Notes under the pieces: model-generated
What the model was told of the DNA's origin: nothing
Database searches by the model: none
What the model saw: the letters and a program-made list of their open reading frames with translations, nothing else
Shown here: positions 33,590 to 42,101 of the stretch, one piece after another
Position numbering within the stretch: the first letter of the stretch is position 1
Layout of the letters: each line of letters opens with the position of its first letter
Assembly (NCBI GenBank): GCA_015066875.1
Contig: SVNM01000009.1
Coordinates: 1-45,933 of the forward strand
Length of the DNA: 45,933 bases
From: Ruminococcus sp.
Lineage (GTDB): Bacteria; Bacillota; Clostridia; Oscillospirales; Ruminococcaceae
Reading direction: 5' to 3'
Translations under genes and position numbers: made by a program

Positions 33590-35974
33590 ATGAATAAAAA
33601 TCTCAGAATATTAGAGCTTGACAAGATACTTGAGATGCTTGCAGAGCTCACATCAAATGAAGAAACACGTAAAATGGCGCTTGCAATCAGACCCGACAGC
33701 GACCTTGAACGTGTAAAATATGAAAATCTCAAGACCTCACAGGCGCTGAGCCTTTCAATTCAGTTCGGAACACCGCCCTTTACAAATTTCAAGGATATAA
33801 GCTCGCCCAGCGCAAGAGCCAAATCAGGAGCAATAATCTCACTGAGAGACCTTATGGACATAGCTTCAATGCTCAGACAGATAAAAAGTCTTTCTGACTG
33901 GTATTCCCACTGCGAGAACATTGAAACAGAGCTGAGCTATCTTTTCTCAAGACTTCAGCCTAACGATTATCTTCTTGAAAAGCTTGACCGCTCTATTATC
34001 TCAGAGGACGAGATAGCTGACTCAGCAAGCTCAGAGCTTTCAGCAATCAGAAGAAAAATCAATCGTGCAGGAATGCAGTTAAGAGAAACTCTTGATAAAA
34101 TGGTTAAGAACCAGACAGTGCAGAAATGCCTTCAGGAGAGCAACGTTACCATTCGTGACGGACGCTTTGTACTTCCCGTAAAGGCAGAGTACCGAGGACA
34201 GATAAGCGGTCTTATCCACGATACATCGGCATCGGGACAGACAATCTTCGTAGAGCCGATGGCAATTGTTGAAGCAAACAACGATATCCGAATTCTTCAG
34301 GGCAAGGAGCAAGAGGAAATCGAGCGTATTATAAGAGAGCTCTGCAGTGACTGCGGACAGTATGCCGATATTCTCTGCGAGAATTACAAGGTATGTGCTG
34401 AGCTTAACCTTTATTTTGCAAAGGCAAATCTTGCTTCAAAGCTAAACTGCACAATGCCCGAAATCACAGATGACGGAAAGCTTTACCTAAAAAAAGCGCG
34501 CCACCCTTTAATAGACAGAAACAAGGTAGTTCCTGTGACTCTTTCACTTGGCGAGGAGTATCAGGCGCTTATCATAACAGGACCCAACACAGGCGGTAAA
34601 ACAGTATCCCTGAAAACAGCGGGACTTCTCAGCGCAATGACAATGTGCGGACTGCTGATACCTTGCTCAGACGGAAGCAGAATTTCCGTATACGAAAACA
34701 TACTTGTAGATATAGGCGACAGCCAGAGCATCGAGCAGAATCTTTCAACCTTTTCATCGCACATAAACAAGGTAATAGATATTATCGAAAAAGCCGACAG
34801 CAACTCACTGATTCTTCTTGATGAGCTTGGTTCGGGCACAGACCCCGTAGAGGGCGCAACGCTTGCAATATCGGTAATCAAAAGGCTGATATCATCAGGA
34901 GCAAAGCTTATGGTAACAACACATTATCAGGAGCTTAAAATCTTCGCAATTGACAGTGAAAACGTAGAAAACGCCTCCTGCGAGTTTGACGTTGCGACAT
35001 TGAAGCCTACATACAAGCTGATAGTAGGCTCGCCAGGAAAATCAAACGCATTTGCAATCTCAGAAAGTCTCGGAATGCCAAGAGATATTATCGAGGAAGC
35101 AAAAGCTCTTGTAAACGAGTCAAACACAAGACTTGAAGAGGTAATCGGAAAGCTTGAAAATGCACGTACCGAGGCAGAAAAGCTAAGGGAAGAGGCACAG
35201 CGACTTAAAGCAGAGGCTCAGGCAGACGCAGAGCGTATAAAGGAAGAGCTTGCACAGATAGAAAAATCCAGGGCAGAAGAGCTTGAAAAGGCACGACTGA
35301 GAGCAATGTCCATAATCGAGCAGACCAAAGCCGAGTCCAATGAGCTTCTTGACGAGCTTGAAAAGCTGAGAAAAGAGAAGGACAAAAAGGATTTCAGTGC
35401 AGGAGTATCGGGAATGAAGTCGAGAACGAAGCAGAGCTTCAACAAGATGTACGATACAGCAAATCCCCTTGACGAGCGTGACAGAAATGCAGATTACGTG
35501 CTTCCAAGAAAGCTGAGAAGAGGGGATACAGTGTACATTCCCGACCTTGACAGAAAAGGAATAATCTCAGGCGAGCCCGATGGAAGCGAATTTGTATTCG
35601 TGCAGATGGGCGTAATGAAAACAAAGATGAGCATTTCCAAGCTGAGGCTTGTAGAAAGCGAAAAAGTGAGCGTCAATAACAAAAAGCCCGCAAAGAAGGT
35701 TGGCAAAGTTGGCGTAAAGGCAGAGCGCCGAGGCAAAATGGAGCTTGATATCAGAGGCTGTGCCTGTGATGACGGAGTTTACCAGCTTGACAGCTTCATC
35801 GACCAGGCAGTAATGTCCAACATCTCAACCGTGTGGATAATTCACGGAAAAGGCACAGGACTTTTACGAAAAGCAGTACACAATCGACTTAAGTCACACC
35901 CTTCAATCAAAAGCTTCCGACTGGGAGTATACGGCGAAGGCGAGGACGGCGTAACCGTAGCAGAGCTTAAATAG
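33590..35974 (+). CDS. mutS2: Endonuclease MutS2
   Basis: A 794-aa MutS-like ATPase with a nuclease domain; it suppresses recombination and, in some bacteria, rescues collided ribosomes. An N-terminal helical core and clamp (about 1-310) precede the ATPase domain with Walker A GPNTGGKT (331-338), then LLDELGSGTDPVEGATLAI and TTHYQELK. A coiled-coil region (about 505-610, rich in Glu, Lys and Ala) leads to a KOW-like segment (about 640-680) and a C-terminal Smr domain (about 720-794; LDIRGCACDDG, WIIHGKGTGLLRKAV). It begins 2 nt after recO and ends the operon at a terminator. Confidence 0.97.
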   Translation: MNKNLRILELDKILEMLAELTSNEETRKMALAIRPDSDLERVKYENLKTSQALSLSIQFGTPPFTNFKDISSPSARAKSGAIISLRDLMDIASMLRQIKSLSDWYSHCENIETELSYLFSRLQPNDYLLEKLDRSIISEDEIADSASSELSAIRRKINRAGMQLRETLDKMVKNQTVQKCLQESNVTIRDGRFVLPVKAEYRGQISGLIHDTSASGQTIFVEPMAIVEANNDIRILQGKEQEEIERIIRELCSDCGQYADILCENYKVCAELNLYFAKANLASKLNCTMPEITDDGKLYLKKARHPLIDRNKVVPVTLSLGEEYQALIITGPNTGGKTVSLKTAGLLSAMTMCGLLIPCSDGSRISVYENILVDIGDSQSIEQNLSTFSSHINKVIDIIEKADSNSLILLDELGSGTDPVEGATLAISVIKRLISSGAKLMVTTHYQELKIFAIDSENVENASCEFDVATLKPTYKLIVGSPGKSNAFAISESLGMPRDIIEEAKALVNESNTRLEEVIGKLENARTEAEKLREEAQRLKAEAQADAERIKEELAQIEKSRAEELEKARLRAMSIIEQTKAESNELLDELEKLRKEKDKKDFSAGVSGMKSRTKQSFNKMYDTANPLDERDRNADYVLPRKLRRGDTVYIPDLDRKGIISGEPDGSEFVFVQMGVMKTKMSISKLRLVESEKVSVNNKKPAKKVGKVGVKAERRGKMELDIRGCACDDGVYQLDSFIDQAVMSNISTVWIIHGKGTGLLRKAVHNRLKSHPSIKSFRLGVYGEGEDGVTVAELK

Positions 35975-35982
35975 CACAAAAA

Positions 35983-36019
35983 AACAGGCAGACGTAAGAG
36001 TTTGCCTGTTAATTTTTTT
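35983..36019 (+). terminator. Terminator of the phoH-era-mutS2 operon
   Basis: AACAGGCA/TGCCTGTT (8-bp stem) with an A-tract before and a T-run after. Confidence 0.88.
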
Positions 36020-36048
36020 GAATTTTTTATAAATTCAACAGAAAATAG

Positions 36049-36077
36049 TTGTAATCTGAAAAAAGTTGTGATATAAT
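36049..36077 (+). promoter_or_regulatory. Sigma-A promoter of the GGDEF gene
   Basis: TTGTAA (36049-36054) and TATAAT (36072-36077) with a 17-bp spacer, about 40 bp before the ATG. Confidence 0.78.
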
Positions 36078-36118
36078 TACTATATTAGAGTTTTTTTACG
36101 TAAAGGTATGATAGTAAA

Positions 36119-38026
36119 ATGAAACATCGTAAGACCATTGCAGTAGTTGCTGCCGACGTATTCAGTGAATACATAAATTTAATATTAACAGGCATCACTA
36201 ATCAGGCAAATGCACTTGATTACGATGTTGCTGTTTTTATGATGACCTTTAACAACAATATGAATTCTCCTCTTCAATACGGCGAGGAAAACATCTTCAA
36301 CCTGATAAACAACAAGGTAATTGACGGAGTAGTGTTTATCGGCGGAAATATTGCCCGCAAGGAGCTTTATGAGAATCTTGTCGTAAAAATCAAAGAGCTT
36401 GGTCTGCCGGCAATATCCATAGATAATGATACGGGAGTATGCGAAAACGTAAATCCCAAGGATACAAGCCTGATAGAGCTTATGACAGACCATTTCATCG
36501 AGGTTCACGATTGCCGTGAGATTATGTGTCTGACAGGCCCCGAAAACATACCCCAATCAATAACAAGACTTGAAGGCTATAAAAAATCGCTTGAAAAGCA
36601 CGGTATAGAATTCAGGGAAGAGCTTGTTGTATACGGTGATTTCTGGAAACCTTCAGCAGAAAAGCTTGCAGAAGAGTTTATAACAAAGAGCAGAAAGCTA
36701 CCGGAAGCAATAGTATGCGCAAGTGATATAATGGCTTCAACCCTGACAAACAAGCTGATAACAGGCGGAGTAAAAGTACCCGATGAAGTCAGGATTTCAG
36801 GCTATGACGGCTCGCAGGAAGCCCTGAATAACATACCTTCTGTAACAACAATAATCCCCTTAAACGAGGAAATGGGAGCAAGAGCAGTCTGCCATATTCA
36901 CAAGCAGATAACAGGAGAAGAAGGCAAAAAAATAGAGACTCCCAACGGAACAATAATTACAGCCCAGACCTGTGGCTGTGGAGAAAAAAACGAATACTGG
37001 GTAAAGAAAAACGATAATTACTATTTCAACGCACAAAGCTTTGATAAGCTTTACCGTTCATGCGGAATGACAGAAGCTTTGCTTGAAGCAGATAATTTCG
37101 ACGAATTAATCCATAAAATAAACAGTTATACATATCTGATATACGGACTTGACACGTTTATGCTGTGTCTTTGCGATCAATGGAACAATATTGAGTCAAA
37201 TGACGACAACGACTATCTTAAAGACGGCTACAGCGAAAAAATGACGGTAAAATTCATCAGACATAATGACGACTATTATCTGCCTGATGAAGAGTTCCGT
37301 TCAGAAGAGATAATGCCGGATGCCTTATTCAGATTTGAAAACAAGCCTTCAACATATTTCTTTATGCCGATACACTTTGAAAAACGCTGTTTCGGATACG
37401 CTATTTTCAAATTCAAACAAATAATTGACTCAATGTCAACAATATATGCAATGTGGTGCAGAAACATAAATATTTCCCTTGAGTTTTTACGTGTAAGAGA
37501 TAAGCTTACAAGCATAAACCAGCGAATATTCCTTAACTCCATACGAGATACACTCACGGGTATATACAACCACAAAGGCTTCAAGAGATATTCCGAACAG
37601 ATTTTCAAAACTGCAAAGGCCGAAGCAAAAAAACTGCTTGTAATGGTAGTGGATCTTGACGGATTAAAGCATATCAATGACAATTTCGGGCATCTTGAAG
37701 GCGATAATGCTATAGTTCAGATAGCGAATATACTTAATAAATGCTGTCTTAACAACGAGATATGTGCAAGAATAGGCGGAGATGAATATGTAATGATAGG
37801 CTGTTACGAATACAGCGACGAAATGGTAAACAGCTATCTTAAAAACATAGAAACCTATATTGAGAAATACAACAGCCAGTCAGGGAAGCCGTATAAAATA
37901 GGAGCAAGCATAGGTGTATACTGCGACAATCCCAATGAGGATACAAAGTTTGAAGAGTGCTTCAGCATAGCAGATAAGCTTATGTACGAAAACAAATTTG
38001 CCCGAAAAAAGAATAGAACCACATAA
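36119..38026 (+). CDS. LacI-type sugar-sensing domain fused to diguanylate cyclase (GGDEF)
   Basis: A 635-aa protein without signal peptide, TM helix or helix-turn-helix. Residues about 5-280 form a periplasmic-binding-protein-like effector domain of the LacI/PurR kind (KTIAVVAADVFSEYI at the start; EAIVCASDIMASTL and SGYDGSQEAL are typical). A linker with a Cys pair (QTCGCGEKNE) leads to a GAF-like region (about 310-470) and a C-terminal GGDEF domain (about 480-630) with active-site GGDEY at 553-557 and the NDNFGHLEGDNA segment. The RxxD product-inhibition motif expected upstream of GGDEF is absent. It should make cyclic di-GMP in response to a small cytoplasmic ligand, perhaps a sugar; this is inference. 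Confidence 0.88.
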   Translation: MKHRKTIAVVAADVFSEYINLILTGITNQANALDYDVAVFMMTFNNNMNSPLQYGEENIFNLINNKVIDGVVFIGGNIARKELYENLVVKIKELGLPAISIDNDTGVCENVNPKDTSLIELMTDHFIEVHDCREIMCLTGPENIPQSITRLEGYKKSLEKHGIEFREELVVYGDFWKPSAEKLAEEFITKSRKLPEAIVCASDIMASTLTNKLITGGVKVPDEVRISGYDGSQEALNNIPSVTTIIPLNEEMGARAVCHIHKQITGEEGKKIETPNGTIITAQTCGCGEKNEYWVKKNDNYYFNAQSFDKLYRSCGMTEALLEADNFDELIHKINSYTYLIYGLDTFMLCLCDQWNNIESNDDNDYLKDGYSEKMTVKFIRHNDDYYLPDEEFRSEEIMPDALFRFENKPSTYFFMPIHFEKRCFGYAIFKFKQIIDSMSTIYAMWCRNINISLEFLRVRDKLTSINQRIFLNSIRDTLTGIYNHKGFKRYSEQIFKTAKAEAKKLLVMVVDLDGLKHINDNFGHLEGDNAIVQIANILNKCCLNNEICARIGGDEYVMIGCYEYSDEMVNSYLKNIETYIEKYNSQSGKPYKIGASIGVYCDNPNEDTKFEECFSIADKLMYENKFARKKNRTT

Positions 38027-38031
38027 AAATA

Positions 38032-38061
38032 AAAACAGACCTGGAAAATCAGGTCTGTTTT
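38032..38061 (+). terminator. Terminator of the GGDEF gene
   Basis: A 12-bp perfect stem (AAAACAGACCTG/CAGGTCTGTTTT) with a 6-nt loop and a T-rich right side. Confidence 0.92.
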
Positions 38062-38141
38062 GTGTTTGTGGAATTTTTTTCAAAAAAATGCACGAAAAAG
38101 AGCAACTGAAACGTTTATATAGTGAAAGGGGGATTTGACAT

Positions 38142-38633
38142 ATGACCATTGCAATGGAAAACACAGCCCTTGAAGCCTTCAGAAAATACGGAGATACAGT
38201 ACTCCGCACAGCCTATGCCTGTACTGGAAACTACAGCGAGGCTGAGGATATAACACAGGAAGTATTTTTGAAGCTTCATACAGGCAAATACAGCTTCAGT
38301 GACGAAACTCACCTGAAAGCGTGGCTCATAAGGTCAGCAATCAACAAGGGAAAAAGCTATCACAGAAGCTGGAAAAAGAAAGAGCGAAGCTCGCTTGAGG
38401 AGATATCCGAATCAGAGCTTAAAAGCGAATTTGAAGAAAAAGACCAGGATATAAGCCGTGAAATCGAAGAACTGCCTGAAAAATACCGCAGTGTGCTTTA
38501 TCTTTACTATTATGAGGAGTACAATATACGCGAGATTTCGGAAATACTCAGCAAAAACGAAAACACGGTAAGCTCGCTTTTACAGAGGGCGAGAAAAAAA
38601 CTAAAAGAAAGACTGGAGGAGGGAAATATATGA
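38142..38633 (+). CDS. ECF-like RNA polymerase sigma factor
   Basis: A 163-aa sigma-70-family protein with only regions 2 and 4, the ECF layout. Region 2 (about 8-75) includes LRTAYACTGNYSEAEDITQEVFLKLH and the following LKAWLIRSAINKGKSYHRSWKKK. Region 4 (about 105-155) carries LPEKYRSVLYLYYYEEYNIREIS and the recognition helix NENTVSSLLQRARKKLKERL. The ATG at 38142 follows AAGGGGG. The next gene overlaps its stop by 4 nt and encodes a one-TM protein of the anti-sigma type. No -35/-10 pair can be fixed in the 80-bp gap after the upstream terminator. Confidence 0.92.
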   Translation: MTIAMENTALEAFRKYGDTVLRTAYACTGNYSEAEDITQEVFLKLHTGKYSFSDETHLKAWLIRSAINKGKSYHRSWKKKERSSLEEISESELKSEFEEKDQDISREIEELPEKYRSVLYLYYYEEYNIREISEILSKNENTVSSLLQRARKKLKERLEEGNI

Positions 38634-40720
38634 AGCGCAACGAGTACAGCAAGCATCTTGAAAAGATAAGATGCACTGAAGAATTCAGAAACAGAATGGA
38701 AGAGCGTCTTAAGGCGTCGCCGTCAGAAATCCACGAATATGCTGATACGGTAGACGGAACAGAGCGTGCCGAAAAAATAAACCCCATAACACGTTACATA
38801 GTTCCCGTAGTCGCCTGTGCGACAGTAGCAGTTGGTGTAGGCTTTATCTGGAAAACAGCGAAAGCTCCTACACGTGATGACTTTACTTCCGATACAGAGC
38901 AGACAACAGCTCACGCCCTTTTGCAAGTAGGACTTCCCTTTGATAAATTCACAGAATCCGAGGTATCAGTAAATATTGTAAGAGAATTCGACCACACTTA
39001 TCCCATAGCGTCCCTCAGTGAGCAGTGCAAGCAGGAGATTTCAGAATTATTCAGCACTCTTGACTGGGCTCCCGTTGAGGCACAGAATTCACTTGGAGTA
39101 TCTGAAATAATGTCCTTCAGCTACAATGACGGTCAGAATGATGTATATATAGAAATCGACTGTATCGGCAGAGCAACTGTTACAAAGGAAGACTCAGAAG
39201 GCACAAAGGAGAGCTGTCTGTATCAGTTTGTACCCCACGATTTCTATGGATTAATGGGGATTATCAACAACAATATGCTGTCAAACAGCTTTTCATCTAT
39301 GCCAATCAGTGTAGCAACAACAGCCTATGGATATATAGACTATACTCCCGAATTTACCACAGAGCTTGAAGGGTATCTGAATAAATTTGACTACAGTGAA
39401 AAAATTGAGCTTCACGAAACAGTAAAAGCCGACGGAGAGTGTATACTTCTTGAAATAGGCTTTACCCGTGTAGAAATCTACCACAACTCACTTATTTCAG
39501 TAACCTATATGCAGAGTGACGATAATCAGGTAGGTTGTTACTACCAGCTTCCGGTAGGAGTTTACAACGATATAAACGACTTGATTGAAATGTACCGCAA
39601 ACAGCCCGAAACAAATACTGAACCTGACTCAGACAATGTATCACTGTGGATATCCCAGTCACTTCCCGAAACAAAGGACGACGGCATAATCCGCTTTATG
39701 ACAGACGCAGGACAGTTCAGCAATTTCGTAGAATACAGAAGCGACTATTGCAATGTAATTCCCGGCCTTTTACGATATGCAGAGTGGGAGGTTGCAGATA
39801 TAAGCGAATTCACCTACACAAACTTCATATCAATAGGCAATTGTCTGTACAATGTCGATACAGGAATTCTTTACATTTCAAATTCAGAGTATGCTTTCCG
39901 AATTTCAGACGAGTATAAGGCAGAGTTTGATACATACTTTGATAAAATCAAAAAGGACGACGAGCTTGGAGCCATACTCCACAGAATTTACAGCGGACAG
40001 AAATCCCAGAGCACAATGGTAGCTGATTATACGGGAGAGTATGACTATGTGTACATAGAAAGCAACGGTGGCTGTGATCAGGTATTTATGTATCACCCCA
40101 CAGTATCAGGCAGACTTGAGTACAATCCCACCACCGACAGATATTATATGGACGGCACAGGCACAACAGGTCACGGGGAAGAGATAAAGTACGAGGTAAT
40201 AGGCAATGCTGGAGAAACTATATACGTAGAGCACGGCGAAAATATCGACAAGCTTAACAACACAAGAGCATTTTTCACCGATGAAAACGGCGAGCAGACC
40301 TCATATCAGCATTATAACTCCAGATTTGAGGGCGTAAGTGCGGAAGCAGATTACTTCTTCTATGACGATATAGCTACACAATTTATCAGTGAGATGAAGA
40401 CAAACATTATGGCTGAGCGTATCAAAAACCATTATACAATCACTGAGGGAGCAAATGGCACAACAATTCTTTATATAAGCTCAGGACCAATAGGCGAGCG
40501 TTCAGGCAAGGAGCTCACCCTTGAAATCGACTACGCAGGCACAGTAACAGCAATGAAGTATATAGAACACGAAACAGTAAAATACGCAATAGAGCTTGAA
40601 AACGTAATATACGATGCAGAGACAACAGAGCCTGTAGCAGAGCTTACTGAAACTGAGGAAAAATACTTCACAATGAGCTGTGATGAGTATGCCGAGTCAG
40701 TGAGACTTTACGGAGAATAA
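38630..40720 (+). CDS. Large one-TM putative anti-sigma protein
   Basis: A 696-aa protein whose ATG overlaps the sigma-factor stop (ATGA), the usual arrangement for an ECF sigma and its anti-sigma partner. A cytoplasmic N-terminus of about 50 aa (charged helix YSKHLEKIRCTEEFRNRMEERL) is followed by one TM helix (about 55-73) and a very large extracytoplasmic part (about 85-696), mainly beta-strands rich in Asp, Glu, Tyr and Thr. The classical zinc motif (HxxxCxxC) is absent. No known extracellular domain is recognised. The topology supports a surface sensor that sequesters the sigma factor; the signal is unknown. It ends at a bidirectional terminator shared with the GH5 gene. Confidence 0.72.
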   Translation: MKRNEYSKHLEKIRCTEEFRNRMEERLKASPSEIHEYADTVDGTERAEKINPITRYIVPVVACATVAVGVGFIWKTAKAPTRDDFTSDTEQTTAHALLQVGLPFDKFTESEVSVNIVREFDHTYPIASLSEQCKQEISELFSTLDWAPVEAQNSLGVSEIMSFSYNDGQNDVYIEIDCIGRATVTKEDSEGTKESCLYQFVPHDFYGLMGIINNNMLSNSFSSMPISVATTAYGYIDYTPEFTTELEGYLNKFDYSEKIELHETVKADGECILLEIGFTRVEIYHNSLISVTYMQSDDNQVGCYYQLPVGVYNDINDLIEMYRKQPETNTEPDSDNVSLWISQSLPETKDDGIIRFMTDAGQFSNFVEYRSDYCNVIPGLLRYAEWEVADISEFTYTNFISIGNCLYNVDTGILYISNSEYAFRISDEYKAEFDTYFDKIKKDDELGAILHRIYSGQKSQSTMVADYTGEYDYVYIESNGGCDQVFMYHPTVSGRLEYNPTTDRYYMDGTGTTGHGEEIKYEVIGNAGETIYVEHGENIDKLNNTRAFFTDENGEQTSYQHYNSRFEGVSAEADYFFYDDIATQFISEMKTNIMAERIKNHYTITEGANGTTILYISSGPIGERSGKELTLEIDYAGTVTAMKYIEHETVKYAIELENVIYDAETTEPVAELTETEEKYFTMSCDEYAESVRLYGE

Positions 40721-40755
40721 AAAGCAAAAAGAACAAGAGAGATGTAATAAAAAAG

Positions 40756-40788
40756 AAAAAGGCTGGCGGAGTAACGTCAGCCTTTTTT
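40756..40788. terminator. Bidirectional terminator
   Basis: GGCTGGCG/CGTCAGCC (8 bp with one G-T, loop GAGTAA) flanked by A-rich and T-rich tracts. It serves both the anti-sigma transcript and the convergent GH5 transcript. Confidence 0.88.
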
Positions 40789-40800
40789 GCAATGTAAAGC

Positions 40801-41976
40801 TTATTCATTTTCGATACGCTCAGCGATATCAAGAATAACCTGAGCGTCAGAGTCAGATTTGATTTTACAGTCTGAACGAGAGTAGAAGTTGTTGCTTACG
40901 TCCCAGAGAACAGGCACAAAACCATAATCAACAGCCATATTCATAATAGTGGAAAGGCACTCTGAAGAGTCTGTTACATCAGCATTCTGAGCAAATCTTT
41001 CGCCGTCGTAGATAGAGGTGCACTCACCCACAAAAACGGGAATATCCTTGCTTATAAAAGCTTCATCGAGGAGCTTGCACTGATTTTCACTGTAAGTAAG
41101 CCAGTAGTCACCGCCGATATTATTGGTCCAGTAGCAGGCGTTGTCGATATAATGAACAGAAACCATCATTTTATCCTCAGCAGAATCCTGAGGCATAAGG
41201 AATGACTCCTTGGTAGTATTATCGATATTGGTCCAGTAGCCCGAAGCTATAAGAACACGCTTTTTATTGTTTCCGCCTGTTTTTCTTACAGCGTCGACGA
41301 AGGTCTGATTCATATCGTTAACGTAGTCATAAATTTCCTCTTCCGAAAGGTTAGCCCCTTCCGGCTGAGAGCCGAGAGCCTCGTTGAAGCCTTCAAAAAC
41401 GAGATAATCTGAGTATCCCTTGAACTCCTTTGCAATCTGAGTCCAGAGGGTATCAACAGCTGAAAGAACGGTGTCCTTATCCTTATTTTCAATAAGGAAC
41501 TCATCAAAGTGGTGGATATTTATAACAACGTAAAGCTGAGCCTTACGGGCATAGTCCACAACCTCTCTGACACGAGCCATATACTCCTCATTTATTTTGA
41601 ACTTACCGTTATCCTCCATCATATTACCCCAGTAAACAGGAATACGGACAGTATTGAAGCCTGCATCAGCCATACCCTGAACAGCTTCGGGAGTAGTAAC
41701 TACAGCACCCCAGCAGGTCTCATAATCCTGAGGAGTATTGTCACCGATAGTGGAAGAGCCTGTAGTCTTATTTGACTTATCCTCCCAGTAAGCTTCAAAG
41801 GTATTGCCAAGGTTAATACCGATACCCATTTCATCGGCATAGTCCATAGCAGACATATCTTTACGCATTTTACCGTCATCGAATTCCGAGCCTGAGTCTG
41901 CACAGCCTGTAACAGAAAGTGAACAGCCGAGCATTACTGCAGAGAGCACAAAAGCAGAAAATCTTTTAAAAACCAT
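40801..41976 (-). CDS. GH5 endoglucanase-like lipoprotein
   Basis: A 391-aa cell-surface glycoside hydrolase of family 5. The start is ATG 41976 behind AAGGAG; a longer upstream ORF would disrupt the signal sequence. The N-terminal hydrophobic stretch ends with a lipobox (VTGC, lipid-modified Cys25), so the enzyme is membrane-anchored. Family features are the opening GINLGNTFEAYW, FNTVRIPVYW, VINIHHFD, acid/base Glu199 in FEGFNEALG and nucleophile Glu318 in VFVGECTS. No dockerin or CBM is present, unlike the xylanase. Substrate is probably beta-glucan or another beta-glycan; the subfamily is not certain. Monocistronic. Confidence 0.92.
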   Translation of the reverse strand: MVFKRFSAFVLSAVMLGCSLSVTGCADSGSEFDDGKMRKDMSAMDYADEMGIGINLGNTFEAYWEDKSNKTTGSSTIGDNTPQDYETCWGAVVTTPEAVQGMADAGFNTVRIPVYWGNMMEDNGKFKINEEYMARVREVVDYARKAQLYVVINIHHFDEFLIENKDKDTVLSAVDTLWTQIAKEFKGYSDYLVFEGFNEALGSQPEGANLSEEEIYDYVNDMNQTFVDAVRKTGGNNKKRVLIASGYWTNIDNTTKESFLMPQDSAEDKMMVSVHYIDNACYWTNNIGGDYWLTYSENQCKLLDEAFISKDIPVFVGECTSIYDGERFAQNADVTDSSECLSTIMNMAVDYGFVPVLWDVSNNFYSRSDCKIKSDSDAQVILDIAERIENE

Positions 41977-42007
41977 AAAAAACTCCTTAAAAATTAATAA
42001 CAAAGGT

Positions 42008-42036
42008 ATTTTACCACAGAGCGCAGTAAATAGCAA
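42008..42036 (-). promoter_or_regulatory. Promoter of the GH5 gene
   Basis: On the minus strand TTGCTA (42031-42036) and TAAAAT (42008-42013) with a 17-bp spacer, about 30 bp before the ATG. Confidence 0.72.
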
Positions 42037-42071
42037 TAGACAAAACGTAAAAAAGCATCACAATTCCACAT

Positions 42072-42096
42072 AAAAAGGTCCCGAAAAAACGGGACC
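42072..42096 (-). terminator. Terminator of the murL-murD transcript
   Basis: On the minus strand GGTCCCG/CGGGACC with a T-rich loop and a following TTTTT, immediately after the murD stop. Confidence 0.92.
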
Positions 42097-42101
42097 ATTA
42101 A

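Noticed and set aside
38107..38112. TGAAAC as a possible autoregulated ECF -35 element before the sigma factor
   Set aside because: No matching -10 element follows at 16-17 bp, and the start point would fall within the ribosome-binding region.
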